Shown here piece by piece: positions 8,815 through 17,713 of a stretch of 64,000 nucleotides of DNA (the first letter of the stretch is position 1; every line of letters begins with the position of its first letter). Origin of the DNA: Streptomyces avermitilis MA-4680 = NBRC 14893 (GTDB taxonomy: Bacteria; Actinomycetota; Actinomycetes; Streptomycetales; Streptomycetaceae); assembly GCF_000009765.2 (NCBI RefSeq), contig NC_003155.5, positions 682,001 through 746,000 on the forward strand, in the 5' to 3' direction. The translations under genes and the position numbers were made by a program. The notes under the pieces are model-generated. The model searched no databases. It had not been told where the DNA came from and saw nothing but the letters and a program-made list of their open reading frames with translations.

Positions 8815-8908
8815 GTCGGTCTGCTTCTCTGGGGGGGCGGTTGCGGGTGTTGGGCGCGCTATGGGCCGGCTCCGTCGCCGGGGCGGCCCATCTCGCTCGG
8901 TCGACTCG

Positions 8909-9955
8909 TCAGGGAACGAGGATGAGGCGGATCGGATCGCCGATCTTGTTCTCCAGGCGGTGGATCGCCTCGGGGACGTCGGCCAGGGGGATGTGGTCGG
9001 TGATGGACGGGGCCAGGTCGAGACGGCCGCTGCCGGCCAACCGGATCAGCTCGTAGACGTGATCGAACGAGGATCCGTAGTGTCCGAACACCTTCTTGTT
9101 CTTCAGGTTGAAGGTCATCTTCTCCGAGATCTTCAGCGGCTCGGTGGTGATACCCACCAGGACGAGCGCACCGTGGTTACCGAGGAGAGGCGACGCCTGC
9201 TCCCTGACCCGGGGAACGCCCGCGAAGTCGAAGGCGTAGTCCAGGCCCAGGCCGTCGGTGGCCCGCAGCACGGCTTCGACGAAACCGGGGTCGGACGGGT
9301 CGAGCGCGACATCGGCGCCGAACGCGAGGGCTCGCGCACGCGCATTGGGCAGCGGGTCGACGGCGATGATCGGCGTGGCACCCATCATGCGGGCCAGCCG
9401 GACGGCATGGGCGCCCACCCCGCCCACTCCCCAGATGCCCACGGCCTGGGCGGAACGCACCTGCACGGTGTCGACCAGGGCCGCGTACGAGGTGGAAACG
9501 GCGTCGGGGATGATCGCCGCCTGGTCGAAGGGAAGTGTGTCGGGGATGGGGACGACGGTGTCCTCACGGGCGATCGTGTACTGGGACCAGCCACCGTCGT
9601 AGTCGACGCCGCGGCCGCGGAACGATACGCACGTGCCGCCGCTGACGCAGCGGGCGCACTCGCCGCAGGGCTGTCCTGCCTGCAGGGCGACCCGTGTGCC
9701 GACGGCCAGGTCCCGCTTGAGGCCGGGTCCCAGGGAATGGATGACGCCGGAGAGTTCGTGCCCGAGGGTGAGCACATTGGAGTTCAGGTGCAGCGGCGTG
9801 ATGCTTCCGTCGATGAGGTGGAGATCGGAGAGGCACACGCCCGCCGCCTTCACTTCGATCAGTACTTCGCCCGGCCCGGGTACGGGGACCGGGATCTCCT
9901 CCATGGCGAACTTCTTCGTGTCCAGGTGGACGCGTCCTGCCAGCATGGTGTCCAT
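8909..9955 (-). CDS. zinc-dependent alcohol dehydrogenase (MDR family)
   Basis: A 348-residue medium-chain dehydrogenase oxidising an alcohol with NAD(P). Catalytic zinc ligands are in AAGVCLSD and TLGHELSG. Structural-zinc cysteines are in QPCGECARCVSGGTC, and the coenzyme fold GVGGVGAHAVRLA is near residue 175. The start at ATG 9955 has GAGAAGG upstream. A close paralogue (43598-44644) shares the same N-terminus (MDTMLAGR) and the identical C-terminus ENKIGDPIRLILVP. Downstream lies ribA with 94 bp between, probably one transcript. Both copies have a FAD-monooxygenase fragment nearby on the opposite strand, suggesting two decayed copies of one ancestral module. The substrate is unknown. Confidence 0.93.
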   Translation of the reverse strand: MDTMLAGRVHLDTKKFAMEEIPVPVPGPGEVLIEVKAAGVCLSDLHLIDGSITPLHLNSNVLTLGHELSGVIHSLGPGLKRDLAVGTRVALQAGQPCGECARCVSGGTCVSFRGRGVDYDGGWSQYTIAREDTVVPIPDTLPFDQAAIIPDAVSTSYAALVDTVQVRSAQAVGIWGVGGVGAHAVRLARMMGATPIIAVDPLPNARARALAFGADVALDPSDPGFVEAVLRATDGLGLDYAFDFAGVPRVREQASPLLGNHGALVLVGITTEPLKISEKMTFNLKNKKVFGHYGSSFDHVYELIRLAGSGRLDLAPSITDHIPLADVPEAIHRLENKIGDPIRLILVP

Positions 9956-10179
9956 CGTTTTGGGCCTTCTCGGGTAGTGGTTACTGATTTGGAGTGCTGC
10001 GGCGGTCCGTGGGACCACGAGGGGGTGAGGGGGGCTGCGAGGGGTTGAGGGGGGTCTCAGCCGGTAAGAGGCCGAGTCGCGTTTGCCCCTGCGGGCTGGT
10101 ACGGGGGCGGCCGAACGGCATGCCGATCCGTCCGGCCGACCCCGCCGTGCCCCATATCGCCGGCATCGCCGCTCGGCGG

Positions 10180-11268
10180 CTATGGGGCAGCCTGTGCAAC
10201 CCGGTTCTGGGCAACCCGGTTCTGCGCGAGGACAGCGCGCTGGAACAGGGCATGGGCTCGGGCTGTCTGGCGGAATGCGAGGTTCTGCAGCGCCAGTTGG
10301 AGCCCCCGCTCGGCATCGGCCCCCACCGTGAGCCAGAAGTCGGCCGCGTGGTCGGCGTAAGCCTCCGGGTGACGCAGCACCAGTTCGCCGTAACGCGCCG
10401 CCGCGCGCTCGCGCCACTGGTTCGCCTCCTGAAACCTGTCGCATGCGTGCAACGCGGCCGCGAGGTGGCCGGCGTACTCGGGGTCGTCGCTGGCCCAGGT
10501 GAGGGGACGCAGGAGGGCGACGGCGGCCTGAGGGTCGTCGCGCAGCAGCTCGACCTCGGCCAGGTGGCCCAGTGCCGGCGCGTAGTCGGGCACCCGGCGC
10601 CGGGCGGCCTCGTAGCACGAGCGGGCCGCATCGAGATCGCCCTCGCGGTGCCACATCACACCGCGTCGGAAGTCCAGCTGGGCGAGCGGAAACGGTGAGG
10701 TCCCCTGATAGTGGCGCCGCGCCTCGCCGAACAGCCGCTCCGCCTCGCTGACCTCCCCCCGCTCGGCCTGGAGTACGGCGAGCGCGCCGAGCGTCGTGAA
10801 GTCACTCTGCCGCTCCGCCGCTTTGCGGATCAGGGCCATGGCATCCGCGTAGCAGCCGAGGGCCTGCAGAACGACGGCTCGCTCCGCGTCCACCGTGGCC
10901 TCCTCCGCGCCGTTCCGGCCCGCCGCGCCGAGGTCGGCAACGGCCTCGGCGAAGCGGTGCAGGGTCGCCCGCGTCCTGGCGCGGGCGAGCAGGGCCGTGC
11001 CGTCCTCGGGAGCGACGTGCACGAGCTGCTCAGCGAGTTCCGCGGCCCGCTCGTAGTCGGCGACGCGGCCCAGGATGTGGCCTCGGAGGTTGAGGAGGTC
11101 GATCAGGGCCGCCCCTTGCGCCACCGCCAACGGAGCCGCCGACGTCTCCCCGGTATCCGCACGGCTGAGCCGTACGGCCAGGCCGTCGATCTGCCCGTGC
11201 AGATTCGTTACGGCGATGGTGCCGCTCGTCGTGACCGGCTCCCTCTCCTGGGGAGGCGCCCCGGTCAT
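10180..11268 (-). CDS. TPR-repeat protein of the DUF4331/DyP cluster
   Basis: A 362-residue, helix-rich protein with TPR-like repeats: ADYERAAELAEQLVHVAPED, then FAEAVADLG, CYADAMALI, VSEAERLFGEA, DLDAARSCYEAARRRVPDYA and YAGHLAAALHACDRF. There is no signal peptide. Its ATG overlaps the stop of the DUF4331 gene by four bases (ATGA, 11265-11268), so translation is coupled and the two products probably work together. The C-terminal NRVAQNRVAQ comes from a short tandem DNA repeat at 10197-10228. TPR proteins scaffold complexes; here the partner would be the DUF4331 protein or the peroxidase. Function is otherwise unknown. Confidence 0.85.
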   Translation of the reverse strand: MTGAPPQEREPVTTSGTIAVTNLHGQIDGLAVRLSRADTGETSAAPLAVAQGAALIDLLNLRGHILGRVADYERAAELAEQLVHVAPEDGTALLARARTRATLHRFAEAVADLGAAGRNGAEEATVDAERAVVLQALGCYADAMALIRKAAERQSDFTTLGALAVLQAERGEVSEAERLFGEARRHYQGTSPFPLAQLDFRRGVMWHREGDLDAARSCYEAARRRVPDYAPALGHLAEVELLRDDPQAAVALLRPLTWASDDPEYAGHLAAALHACDRFQEANQWRERAAARYGELVLRHPEAYADHAADFWLTVGADAERGLQLALQNLAFRQTARAHALFQRAVLAQNRVAQNRVAQAAP

Positions 11269-12434
11269 GCCGCTTCCTCGCGGGGAGGCATCTGCGCGGC
11301 CAGGCGGGCACCCAGGTCCGGCGGGGTCGGGTTGGGAGCGTTCAGGTAGGGGAAGCTGTGGGTCGCCGGCTGAGTCGGCTGGTCGACGCCGTCGCTGATG
11401 CGCTCGCCGTCGATGCCACCCACCAGCAGCGTGAAGAGGGTGTCCACGATGTCGTCGTTGAGTGACCGGCCACCGCAGGTCGTGTGCGGGCGGCCGGCGA
11501 GCAGGGCGGTCTCGATCTCGAAACAGCCGTCCTCGGAGAAGGGCTTGGACAGGTCGACGACGAGGAAGTCCGCCAGCAGCAGTTCGGTCAGCGGGTGGGC
11601 ACCCTGCTCGTCCAGCGGCCAAGCGGTCTTGCCGTCCAGGCCGTCGTAGAAGGCCAGGTTGGCATTGAGTCGTGCGCGGTAAGTGCTCGCATAGTCGGGC
11701 CGCACGCTGAAGGCGTCCTCCTCGTTGAAGAGGTCGCGGATCTCCAGATCGCTGTTGACGGTGTCGAACTTCTTGGGCGACATGATCACGTTTTTGATCT
11801 CCGGCCGGCCCATGCGCTCCAGCCGCACCGGGCGTCCACCGGAAGTCACGGTCTCGCCGACGACCGCCACCAGCGAGTCGGCGGCCGGACCGAGCACCGC
11901 GGCGTCGACTTCGAGCACGATGCTCAGCGCGTTCAGGCCCTCCAGAACGTTGCTGGCATCAGACCTGAAGCCCAGCTTCCCCGTCGCCTCGGTGACCATC
12001 ACTCCCACGAAGTCGATGAAGAACGGGTCGAGCCGCGACCCGGCGAAGATCTTCAGTTCCTCGGCCTCGGTGGGCACCTCGTTGCCGACCTGGAAGGCGA
12101 TCTTCCGGCCGCTGGGCGCATGGCACGTGCCCATCTGCAGCAGGGTGTCCGTGCCGTCGACCTTCTGGGGGGCGTCGAAGGTGAAGTCGAAGACGTACTC
12201 GTCCTCGCCGACATTGAACGCCGCATCGGCACTCTCGCTCCCGGGCGTGACCGGGCGGACGCGGAAACGATAGGTGATCGCATCGGAGAACAGGGCCGTA
12301 GGGGCCGAGGCCGGGAACGTGTTGAGGACGAGCACCAGGTTCCCCGGCCGCTCCGGGCTGGGGAAGGCATACACGTCGGCGATGTCGGACGCAGGGTCGG
12401 CGATGGCACGCGGCCCGGAGAAGTGGTCAGCCAT
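11265..12434 (-). CDS. DUF4331 family protein
   Basis: A 389-residue protein matching DUF4331: MADHFSGPRAIADPASDIAD, then VYAFPSPERPGNLVLVLNTF at the start, FDFTFDAPQKV, FFIDFVG and NVIMSPKKFD in the middle, and HPLTELLLADFLVVDLSKPF near the end. Histidine and aspartate residues near the N-terminus are typical of the family and may bind metal. No signal peptide is seen. The start at ATG 12434 follows AAGGAG. It lies 36 bp downstream of the DyP peroxidase and overlaps the TPR gene by four bases, so the three form a tight operon. The family has no established biochemical activity that I know of. Linkage to a heme peroxidase suggests a role in an oxidative reaction. Confidence 0.88.
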   Translation of the reverse strand: MADHFSGPRAIADPASDIADVYAFPSPERPGNLVLVLNTFPASAPTALFSDAITYRFRVRPVTPGSESADAAFNVGEDEYVFDFTFDAPQKVDGTDTLLQMGTCHAPSGRKIAFQVGNEVPTEAEELKIFAGSRLDPFFIDFVGVMVTEATGKLGFRSDASNVLEGLNALSIVLEVDAAVLGPAADSLVAVVGETVTSGGRPVRLERMGRPEIKNVIMSPKKFDTVNSDLEIRDLFNEEDAFSVRPDYASTYRARLNANLAFYDGLDGKTAWPLDEQGAHPLTELLLADFLVVDLSKPFSEDGCFEIETALLAGRPHTTCGGRSLNDDIVDTLFTLLVGGIDGERISDGVDQPTQPATHSFPYLNAPNPTPPDLGARLAAQMPPREEAA

Positions 12435-12470
12435 GAGAAACGCTCCTTGTCGTGTTGATCGTGAGAGATG

Positions 12471-13799
12471 TCAGGTGTCGAGGTCGGCGATCCAGCGCAG
12501 CGCCGACAGACCGGGCATGAAGCAGTACTCGCCACCCCGGTTGACGACGAACGGCGGCAGCCCCTTGAAGCGGCGGCGGATCGGCTGGCGCGGGACGGTG
12601 AACCCGCCGTCGTCGTTCACGCCGATCAGCGGGTCCCTTTCCGCGGGCGACCCGATGAACTTGCCGTCGTTCACCCACTGCCGCTGGACGAACTCGAACT
12701 GCCGGTCCAGGTGCGCTCCGACAAAGGCGAACATGATGCCGCGGTCGGCGCCGTCGTCCTCCAGCACTCCCTTGGGCAGCGGCGGGCCATAGGTCGTACC
12801 GCGCCGGATCATGCGGTGCAGTCGCACCTCACCGGTGACGACCGCGTCCCGCGGGTTCATCCGCCGGGCGTGGGAGCCCACCGGGCACTTGAGGCCCTCC
12901 GGGTCGTCGCCGTACATGAACGCGTTGTTCCGCGCGGGGTCGGCACCGAGTTCAGGATCGTCCTTGTCCGGCGTCAGCGCCAAGGGGGCGCCACTGGGCC
13001 AGCGGCCGACGAACTTGGCCGCCAGCAGCTCTTCGTCAGCGGGGTCTTTGGCGCGGTCGCGGAGGTACTGACGGAAGTCGGCCACTCGCGTGTGCAGCTT
13101 GCGGAAGGCCACGTACGTTCCGTTGCGCCCGAGCACCTCGGGCTGCGGAACGGGTGTGATGCCGTGGGTCTCGTCCTTGTATCCGGTGATGAACTCGCCT
13201 GCCCTGAGCGGCTCTTCGTACGGATTGGTACCGGGAATGCCCGTGCCCTCGATCGCCGGCTGACCGATGCTGTCCCGGAAACCGAAGGGTTCCTTCTCGT
13301 CCGGTCCGACGTGTACGTCCTGCTGCCAGATGGCAACGACGCCGGGCAGATCGCGCAGGGCGTCGCGGACCAGGAGGAGGACCGTCTCCAGGCGGGCGGC
13401 ATCCGGGGCGAGTCCGCCGAGGACGAGGTGCACGTCCTTCGAACCGAGCGGGCCCTCCCAGTTCTCCGGCGCGCTCTCCCCGATGTCCCCGATGTACTCC
13501 GCCCGCGCGGCCATGCCCTCGCGGAACTCCTCCGGGAAGGTGGCCAGCGACTCCTCAGGCACCCCCAAGGCCTTCAGGCCCTGGAAGCTGAGTGCCACCG
13601 CGAGCGAGACCTGACGCTCGGGGTCGAACGCGGCGACCGAGTCGAGGGCGGGGGTGAGCCGCCGCAGCAGCTCGCGCCCCTGCCGCCGGTCGTCGATGCG
13701 CAGGGCGAGGTAGGCGCCCGCGTATGGCGTCGGCCGTGGCTCCAGAGCGGCGGCCTGGATGTCGTCGATCTCCAGGGCGTTGCCCTTCTCGATGCTCAT
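12471..13799 (-). CDS. DyP-type heme peroxidase
   Basis: A 442-residue dye-decolourising peroxidase. The distal motif appears as GFRDSIGQP (residues ~172-180; family consensus GxxDG, here with Ser) with the catalytic Asp. The proximal heme His is in CPVGSHARRMNPRDA near residue 310, and the distal Arg in HRMIRRGTTYGP. The C-terminus IMFAFVGAHLDRQFEFVQRQ is characteristic. It has no Tat signal and no encapsulin-targeting tail that I can recognise, so it is probably cytosolic. Start ATG 13799, with GGAAGG upstream. It is second in the minus-strand cluster, between the 209-residue protein (116 bp gap containing a hairpin) and DUF4331. Substrate unknown; class assignment firm. Confidence 0.94.
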   Translation of the reverse strand: MSIEKGNALEIDDIQAAALEPRPTPYAGAYLALRIDDRRQGRELLRRLTPALDSVAAFDPERQVSLAVALSFQGLKALGVPEESLATFPEEFREGMAARAEYIGDIGESAPENWEGPLGSKDVHLVLGGLAPDAARLETVLLLVRDALRDLPGVVAIWQQDVHVGPDEKEPFGFRDSIGQPAIEGTGIPGTNPYEEPLRAGEFITGYKDETHGITPVPQPEVLGRNGTYVAFRKLHTRVADFRQYLRDRAKDPADEELLAAKFVGRWPSGAPLALTPDKDDPELGADPARNNAFMYGDDPEGLKCPVGSHARRMNPRDAVVTGEVRLHRMIRRGTTYGPPLPKGVLEDDGADRGIMFAFVGAHLDRQFEFVQRQWVNDGKFIGSPAERDPLIGVNDDGGFTVPRQPIRRRFKGLPPFVVNRGGEYCFMPGLSALRWIADLDT

Positions 13800-13873
13800 G
13801 ATGCCTTCCAGAACTGTCTTGCGTGGACGGAGTCGTCACGCGGGTCGTGGAGGGGGCGTGGGTGGCGCCCCTT

Positions 13874-13903
13874 CCCGGAGGGGTGGGTGTGGTGCCCTCC
13901 GGG
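13874..13903 (-). terminator. GC-rich hairpin between the 209-residue gene and DyP
   Basis: Arms CCCGGAGGG and CCCTCCGGG (9 bp) enclose a 12-nt loop. There is no T-tract, so it may attenuate, stabilise or process the transcript rather than end it fully. In copy 2 of the repeat the stem is 11 bp. Confidence 0.6.
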
Positions 13904-13915
13904 GGTGGGGGTGGG

Positions 13916-14545
13916 TCAGCTGGCGGCCTGGGCGAGCAGCGGCTTGAGGGCCGGGTGCTGGAGGGCCTCCTCGGCGGCGGGGTCGTCCAGGACCTCCTGG
14001 AAGGCGGCGTTGATCCGCTCGGCCTTGGTGATCTCCGACATCGTCAGGGAGCTGACCGGGTTCCAGTAGGCGGTGGCCTTCTGCTGCCCGTCCTGCAGGA
14101 TCCACCTCATGCCGGCCATGTTCGCGATGATGTGCTCGTCGAAGCCCTCGCGCGTTTTGTCGCCCGTGAGCGACTCGAGGCCGCCGGACTTCTCGATCCA
14201 CGGGGCGATCTTGGTGTCCCACTCGGTGGTGTGCTGCATCCAGTCCACGAAGTGCTCGAAGCCGACGGTCAGGAACGCGTCGTCGATGTAGGGCTCCCAC
14301 TCCGTCTCGAAGGTGGTGGCCCACAGCAGCTCCGTGCCGTTGTTGAAGATCACGTGGCGGGTGTCACGCAGACCGGTCTTGATGGTGGCGGCCATGGGGG
14401 CCTGCTTCAGGGCCTCGACCATCCGCTGGCAGGCCGCCGCGCACTCCTGCTCGTGCCCCGGCTTGATGTGGAAGTACGTGGCCATCTCGGAAACGACACC
14501 GTCGGTGGCGCCCTTGCCCGCCTTCTTCGTGACCGTAGCGTTCAT
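13916..14545 (-). CDS. 209-residue protein, possible dimeric alpha/beta-barrel fold (copy 1)
   Basis: ATG 14545 follows GGAGGAAT. The first ~110 residues (ATYFHIKPGHEQECAAACQR, VEALKQAPMAAT, then DTRHVIFNNGTELLWATTFE and YIDDAFL) have the alternating strand-helix pattern of ferredoxin-like dimeric barrels. This is the fold class that includes DyP peroxidases and heme-degrading monooxygenases; I infer this from pattern only. A second, helical part follows (FVDWMQHTTEWD, EHIIANMAGMRWILQDGQQK). No signal peptide or metal cluster is obvious. It heads the cluster with DyP, DUF4331 and TPR genes. The upstream 45-bp tandem operator shares its sequence with the nearby TetR promoter. An essentially identical second copy lies at 18072-18701. 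Function unknown. Confidence 0.88.
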   Translation of the reverse strand: MNATVTKKAGKGATDGVVSEMATYFHIKPGHEQECAAACQRMVEALKQAPMAATIKTGLRDTRHVIFNNGTELLWATTFETEWEPYIDDAFLTVGFEHFVDWMQHTTEWDTKIAPWIEKSGGLESLTGDKTREGFDEHIIANMAGMRWILQDGQQKATAYWNPVSSLTMSEITKAERINAAFQEVLDDPAAEEALQHPALKPLLAQAAS

Positions 14546-14637
14546 GGATTCCTCCATTAGAGACCTTGTGCGCGAATGCCATGGCATTGACGACATCTAT
14601 GGACAGTTGCGGGATCCGCCTTTTCGCGAACCCCCTG

Positions 14638-14682
14638 TGAGACAGGTTGACTCACAGAGAGTCTATGAGTCAACTTGTCTCA
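14638..14682. promoter_or_regulatory. tandem TetR-type operator (family 1), copy 1
   Basis: Two 17-bp near-palindromes, TGAGACAGGTTGACTCA and TGAGTCAACTTGTCTCA, are separated by 11 bp. They are also inverted copies of each other (16 of 17 match). The pair sits about 95 bp upstream of the 209-residue gene. The core TGAGACA-N4-GTCTCA recurs at the TetR promoter (15552-15568), at 18794-18838 and at 25477-25521. Confidence 0.8.
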
Positions 14683-14919
14683 AAGAGACCTGCGTCACAC
14701 CGACTCAGTCCACAGGCGCGCAGTGATCGAATCGGTGGCACCCGCGCCGGACCGCGAGCCGATCGGCTCGCGCCGACAGGTTCTGCCGACTGCCACTGAA
14801 GCAGTCGGGGAACCCAGAGATGACAGGACCTCGCAGCCCTTCATCGGCGCGAAGGAATGCCGCCTTGGTCAGCCCCGGCCGAACGGCGGACATCCAGCCA
14901 CGCCGGGGACTCAACGACG

Positions 14920-15507
14920 CTAGGACCAGCCCCGCATAGCGGCATCCACGACGGCCTCCACGGTGTCCCGCCCCAGACGGTTCCCAGCGAGAAAGCGCTC
15001 GAAGAACAAGGGGCCCGCGGTAGCCATGGCAAAGGTCTCGGGGGTGACGTCGGACCGGAGCCGGCCGCGCTCCACGGCCACGGCAACAGCGGGACGCAGG
15101 GCATCGGCGATCTGGTTCAGCAGCGACTCCCGGAGGCGGCGCATGCCTTCGTCATGCCGTGAGCCGCCGAGGATCGCAGCAAGCACGGCACCGGACTGCT
15201 CGTCGTCCCATCGCTCGGCAAGCACGCCGAGACGGTGAACGAGCTCCGCTCGCGGATCGTTGCCCGAAGCGGCCCGAAGCTCCTCAGGCATCGGAGGCAG
15301 AGGGGGCATGCCGGCTTCCAGCGCGGCCAGGCGTAGGTCGAGAAGGCCGGGCCAGTGCCGATAGACGGTGGCTCTGCCAACGCCGGCGCGGGTGGCGACC
15401 GTTTGATGCGTCACGGCCTCCAGCCCCCCTTCCGTGAGCAACGCGGTGGCCGCCGAGACCATGGCGTCACGGCTGCGCAACAAACGCGGATCGGTTCTGT
15501 CTTCCAC
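14920..15507 (-). CDS. TetR/AcrR-family repressor of the DyP/efflux locus
   Basis: A 195-residue TetR regulator. The N-terminal helix-turn-helix reads TLLTEGGLEAVTHQTVATRA, then GVGRATVYRHWPGLLDL, the usual TetR pattern. The C-terminal ligand domain is divergent (ELVHRLGVLAERWDDEQSGA, LLNQIADALRPAVAVAVERG). Its own promoter contains a perfect TGAGACATTCCGTCTCA palindrome 45 bp upstream of the start, with another TGAGAC half-site beyond. The same element precedes both copies of the 209-residue gene and the DUF1269-like gene. It lies between the DyP cluster and a DHA2 efflux pump, all on the minus strand. Autorepression and control of these genes are inferred. Confidence 0.92.
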   Translation of the reverse strand: MEDRTDPRLLRSRDAMVSAATALLTEGGLEAVTHQTVATRAGVGRATVYRHWPGLLDLRLAALEAGMPPLPPMPEELRAASGNDPRAELVHRLGVLAERWDDEQSGAVLAAILGGSRHDEGMRRLRESLLNQIADALRPAVAVAVERGRLRSDVTPETFAMATAGPLFFERFLAGNRLGRDTVEAVVDAAMRGWS

Positions 15508-15524
15508 CCCTCTGTTCCCTTCTA

Positions 15525-15568
15525 TGAGACAACGCAGCTTACAGCCTACTATGAGACATTCCGTCTCA
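15525..15568. promoter_or_regulatory. family 1 operator at the tetR promoter
   Basis: A perfect palindrome TGAGACATTCCGTCTCA covers 15552-15568. A second TGAGAC (15525-15530) lies so that the outer ends are 44 bp apart, nearly the 45-bp geometry of the other sites. Position just upstream of the TetR start fits autoregulation. Confidence 0.8.
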
Positions 15569-15701
15569 GAGATGGGAACTGGGTAGCCGCAGAGAACCTG
15601 CGGGACTATCCCGGGGCTGCCCCGTCAAAGGTAACCGTGCCCTTCCCCCCTTCGTTCCTCCCGCACGGCCCGCGCCCCTCTCGGACAGACCCGTTCGTTG
15701 A

Positions 15702-17213
15702 TCACATGTGAACGACAGGCGCGGCGTTCTCGTCCTGCTGCGGCACGCCGCGGCGGTAGAGCAGGGCGGTCACGCCCAGGCCGATGACGAAGACGGCCGC
15801 CGACCACCAGTAGGCAGTGGAGTAGCCCTCGAGGCCGGCCTGGGCCAGGACGTCGGGGTCCTTGGGGTTGCGGCCGGAGAGGTAGTCGGTGACGGCGTCG
15901 GAGGCCATCGTGCTGAGCAGGGCGACGCCGATGGACCCGCCGACCTGCTGGACGGTGTTGACGGCGGCGGACGCCGCCCCGGCGTCGGCCGCCGCCACGC
16001 CGGAGGTGGCCAGGCTCATCGCGGGCGCGATGACCGCGCCCAACCCGATGCCGACGAGCACCAGTTGTGGCAGTACCTGCGTCACGTATCCGCTGTTCAG
16101 GTCCAACGCGGTCATCCAGACCAGGCCGACGGCCGCAATGGCCATGCCCAGCGGTACCACCGGCTTGGGGCCTATGCGCGGCACCAGGACGTTGGCGGCC
16201 ACGGCGGAGGCGGACGACGAGGCCACGATCATGGGCAGGAAGGCGAAGCCGGTCTTCAGGGCGCTGTAACCGAGGCTCTGCTGCAGGTAGTAGGTCAGGA
16301 ACAGGAACACGCCGAACATGCCCGCCCCGCTGACGAAGAGGGCAGCGAAGGAGGCGCCGCGGTTACGGTCCAGCAGGACCCGCAGGGGCAGCAGTGGATA
16401 TGCCGCCTTGCTCTGCCACCAGCCGAAGAGGCCCACCAGGACGGTACCGGCCGCGAGCATGCCCCACGTCGCCACCGAACCCCAGCCGTGCGTCTCGGCG
16501 TTCGAGAAACCGTAGACCAGGCAGAACAGGCCGGCGGAGACCAGCAAGGTGCCGGGGATGTCGAGCTTCGAGGACGTGTCCCGCGAGGTGCGGCGCAGCA
16601 GGGCTGCGCCACCGGCGAACGCCACCACCGCGAAGACCACGTTGACGTACATGGTCCAGCGCCAGTCCAGGTACTCGGTCAGCACCCCGCCGAGGATCAG
16701 GCCGATGGCGCCACCCGCACCGGCGACCGAGCCTGCGACGGTGAAGGCCTTCGCACGCTCGCGCGGATCGGTGAAGGTGGTCATCAGAAGCGACAGCGCG
16801 GACGGGGCCAGCAGGGCGGCGAACCCGCCCTGGACCGCGCGCGCGGCGACGAGCATGCCGAATCCGTTCGCCGCGCCTCCCACCATGGAAGCGGCCGCGA
16901 AACCGGCCAGACCCACCAGGAAGGTCACCTTCCGCCCGACAAGGTCTGCGACCCGGCCGCCGAGCAGTAGCAGGCTGCCGAAGGCCAGCGCATAGGCGGT
17001 GACCACCCACTGCCGGTCGGCGTCCGAGAAGCCCAGCTCGCGCTGGGCGGACGGCAGAGCGATGTTCACGATGGTGCCGTCGAGGACTCCCATCAGTTGG
17101 GCGAGGGAAATGACCACCAGAATCCACCAGCGGCGCTGGTGTGACGGGTCGACAGCCCCATTCTTCGGTGCGGTCTCAACGCCGCGAGCGGCGGCGACGG
17201 TGTTCTGCGACAT
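15702..17213 (-). CDS. DHA2-family MFS multidrug efflux transporter (14 TM)
   Basis: A 503-residue proton-coupled drug exporter of the EmrB/QacA type. Fourteen hydrophobic segments can be counted. Signatures: the helix-1 motif GVLDGTIVNIALPSAQREL, motif A GGRVADLVGRKVTF in the first loop, and motif C in GAGGAIGLILGGVLTEYLDW. ATG 17213 starts the conserved protein; the frame stays open upstream without homology. A single TGAGACA half-site (17254-17260) precedes the start by ~40 bp. That could place it under the neighbouring TetR regulator, but the other half of the operator is poorly conserved. It probably exports the same toxic compound that induces the DyP cluster (inference). Confidence 0.94.
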   Translation of the reverse strand: MSQNTVAAARGVETAPKNGAVDPSHQRRWWILVVISLAQLMGVLDGTIVNIALPSAQRELGFSDADRQWVVTAYALAFGSLLLLGGRVADLVGRKVTFLVGLAGFAAASMVGGAANGFGMLVAARAVQGGFAALLAPSALSLLMTTFTDPRERAKAFTVAGSVAGAGGAIGLILGGVLTEYLDWRWTMYVNVVFAVVAFAGGAALLRRTSRDTSSKLDIPGTLLVSAGLFCLVYGFSNAETHGWGSVATWGMLAAGTVLVGLFGWWQSKAAYPLLPLRVLLDRNRGASFAALFVSGAGMFGVFLFLTYYLQQSLGYSALKTGFAFLPMIVASSSASAVAANVLVPRIGPKPVVPLGMAIAAVGLVWMTALDLNSGYVTQVLPQLVLVGIGLGAVIAPAMSLATSGVAAADAGAASAAVNTVQQVGGSIGVALLSTMASDAVTDYLSGRNPKDPDVLAQAGLEGYSTAYWWSAAVFVIGLGVTALLYRRGVPQQDENAAPVVHM

Positions 17214-17253
17214 GGGGACAGCCCTCCAGGCAACGGACGAGGGTATGGCGGAA

Positions 17254-17270
17254 TGAGACAGGGACAAAGG
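17254..17270. promoter_or_regulatory. possible family 1 half-operator before the efflux gene
   Basis: TGAGACAGGGACAAAGG keeps the left arm of the 17-bp operator but only a weak right arm. It lies ~40 bp upstream of the MFS start. It may be a low-affinity site or chance. Confidence 0.35.
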
Positions 17271-17713
17271 CAGGCGGAGAGATCGATTACGGCTGTGGGA
17301 CGACGTGACCGCCTCGGTGAAGAGGATCGCGACGCCCCCGTGGAGGCCTAAGGCCGGCCACCGCGCCCAGGTTCTTGTGCCGGTACTCCTTCGGCGGACG
17401 GTCGCGCGGAGCCGCGATCGCGTTGGGCGAACACCGGGTTCGCGTACGGCGTGCTGCACGTCGGGAGGGCATCACGCGCCCTCTTCGGCGGCCAGGTCGG
17501 GAACCTGGGCGTTGTCGCCCGCGACCCGCACGTGGTCGAGGCCCCTGACCTGGAGGGTGCAGGGTGTCGACGTGGCCACGCGGGCCGAGCGGCAGGCCGA
17601 AGTGGGCCAAGGCGGGGTTGGAGCCGACGCCGGCTGTCCAGCCGACCCCGACGAGCAGACCCGAGCCCCCGCCCAGGGGAGCCTGCCGGCCGAACGAAGT
17701 CGGCGCGGTCGTT
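17271..17713. other. gap with degraded sequence
   Basis: No intact gene. Near 17640-17705, minus-strand reading gives scraps such as SGLLVGVG. These resemble a stretch at 27.0 kb that I interpret as a TetR-like remnant behind the same operator. The rest shows nothing recognisable on either strand. Confidence 0.4.

Larger units (their letters stand above)
13843..14701. repeat. ~860-bp direct repeat, copy 1
   Basis: This segment reappears at 17996-18857 with only a few changes: two small indels and one substitution in the GC-rich hairpin region, and two substitutions next to the right edge. It carries the complete 209-residue gene, its 3' hairpin and its promoter with tandem operator. No transposase or terminal inverted repeat accompanies it. 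Confidence 0.95.

Noticed and set aside
15708..16970. Long plus-strand frame opposite the MFS gene
   Set aside because: Composition is that of an antisense frame, with no hydrophobic or domain pattern.
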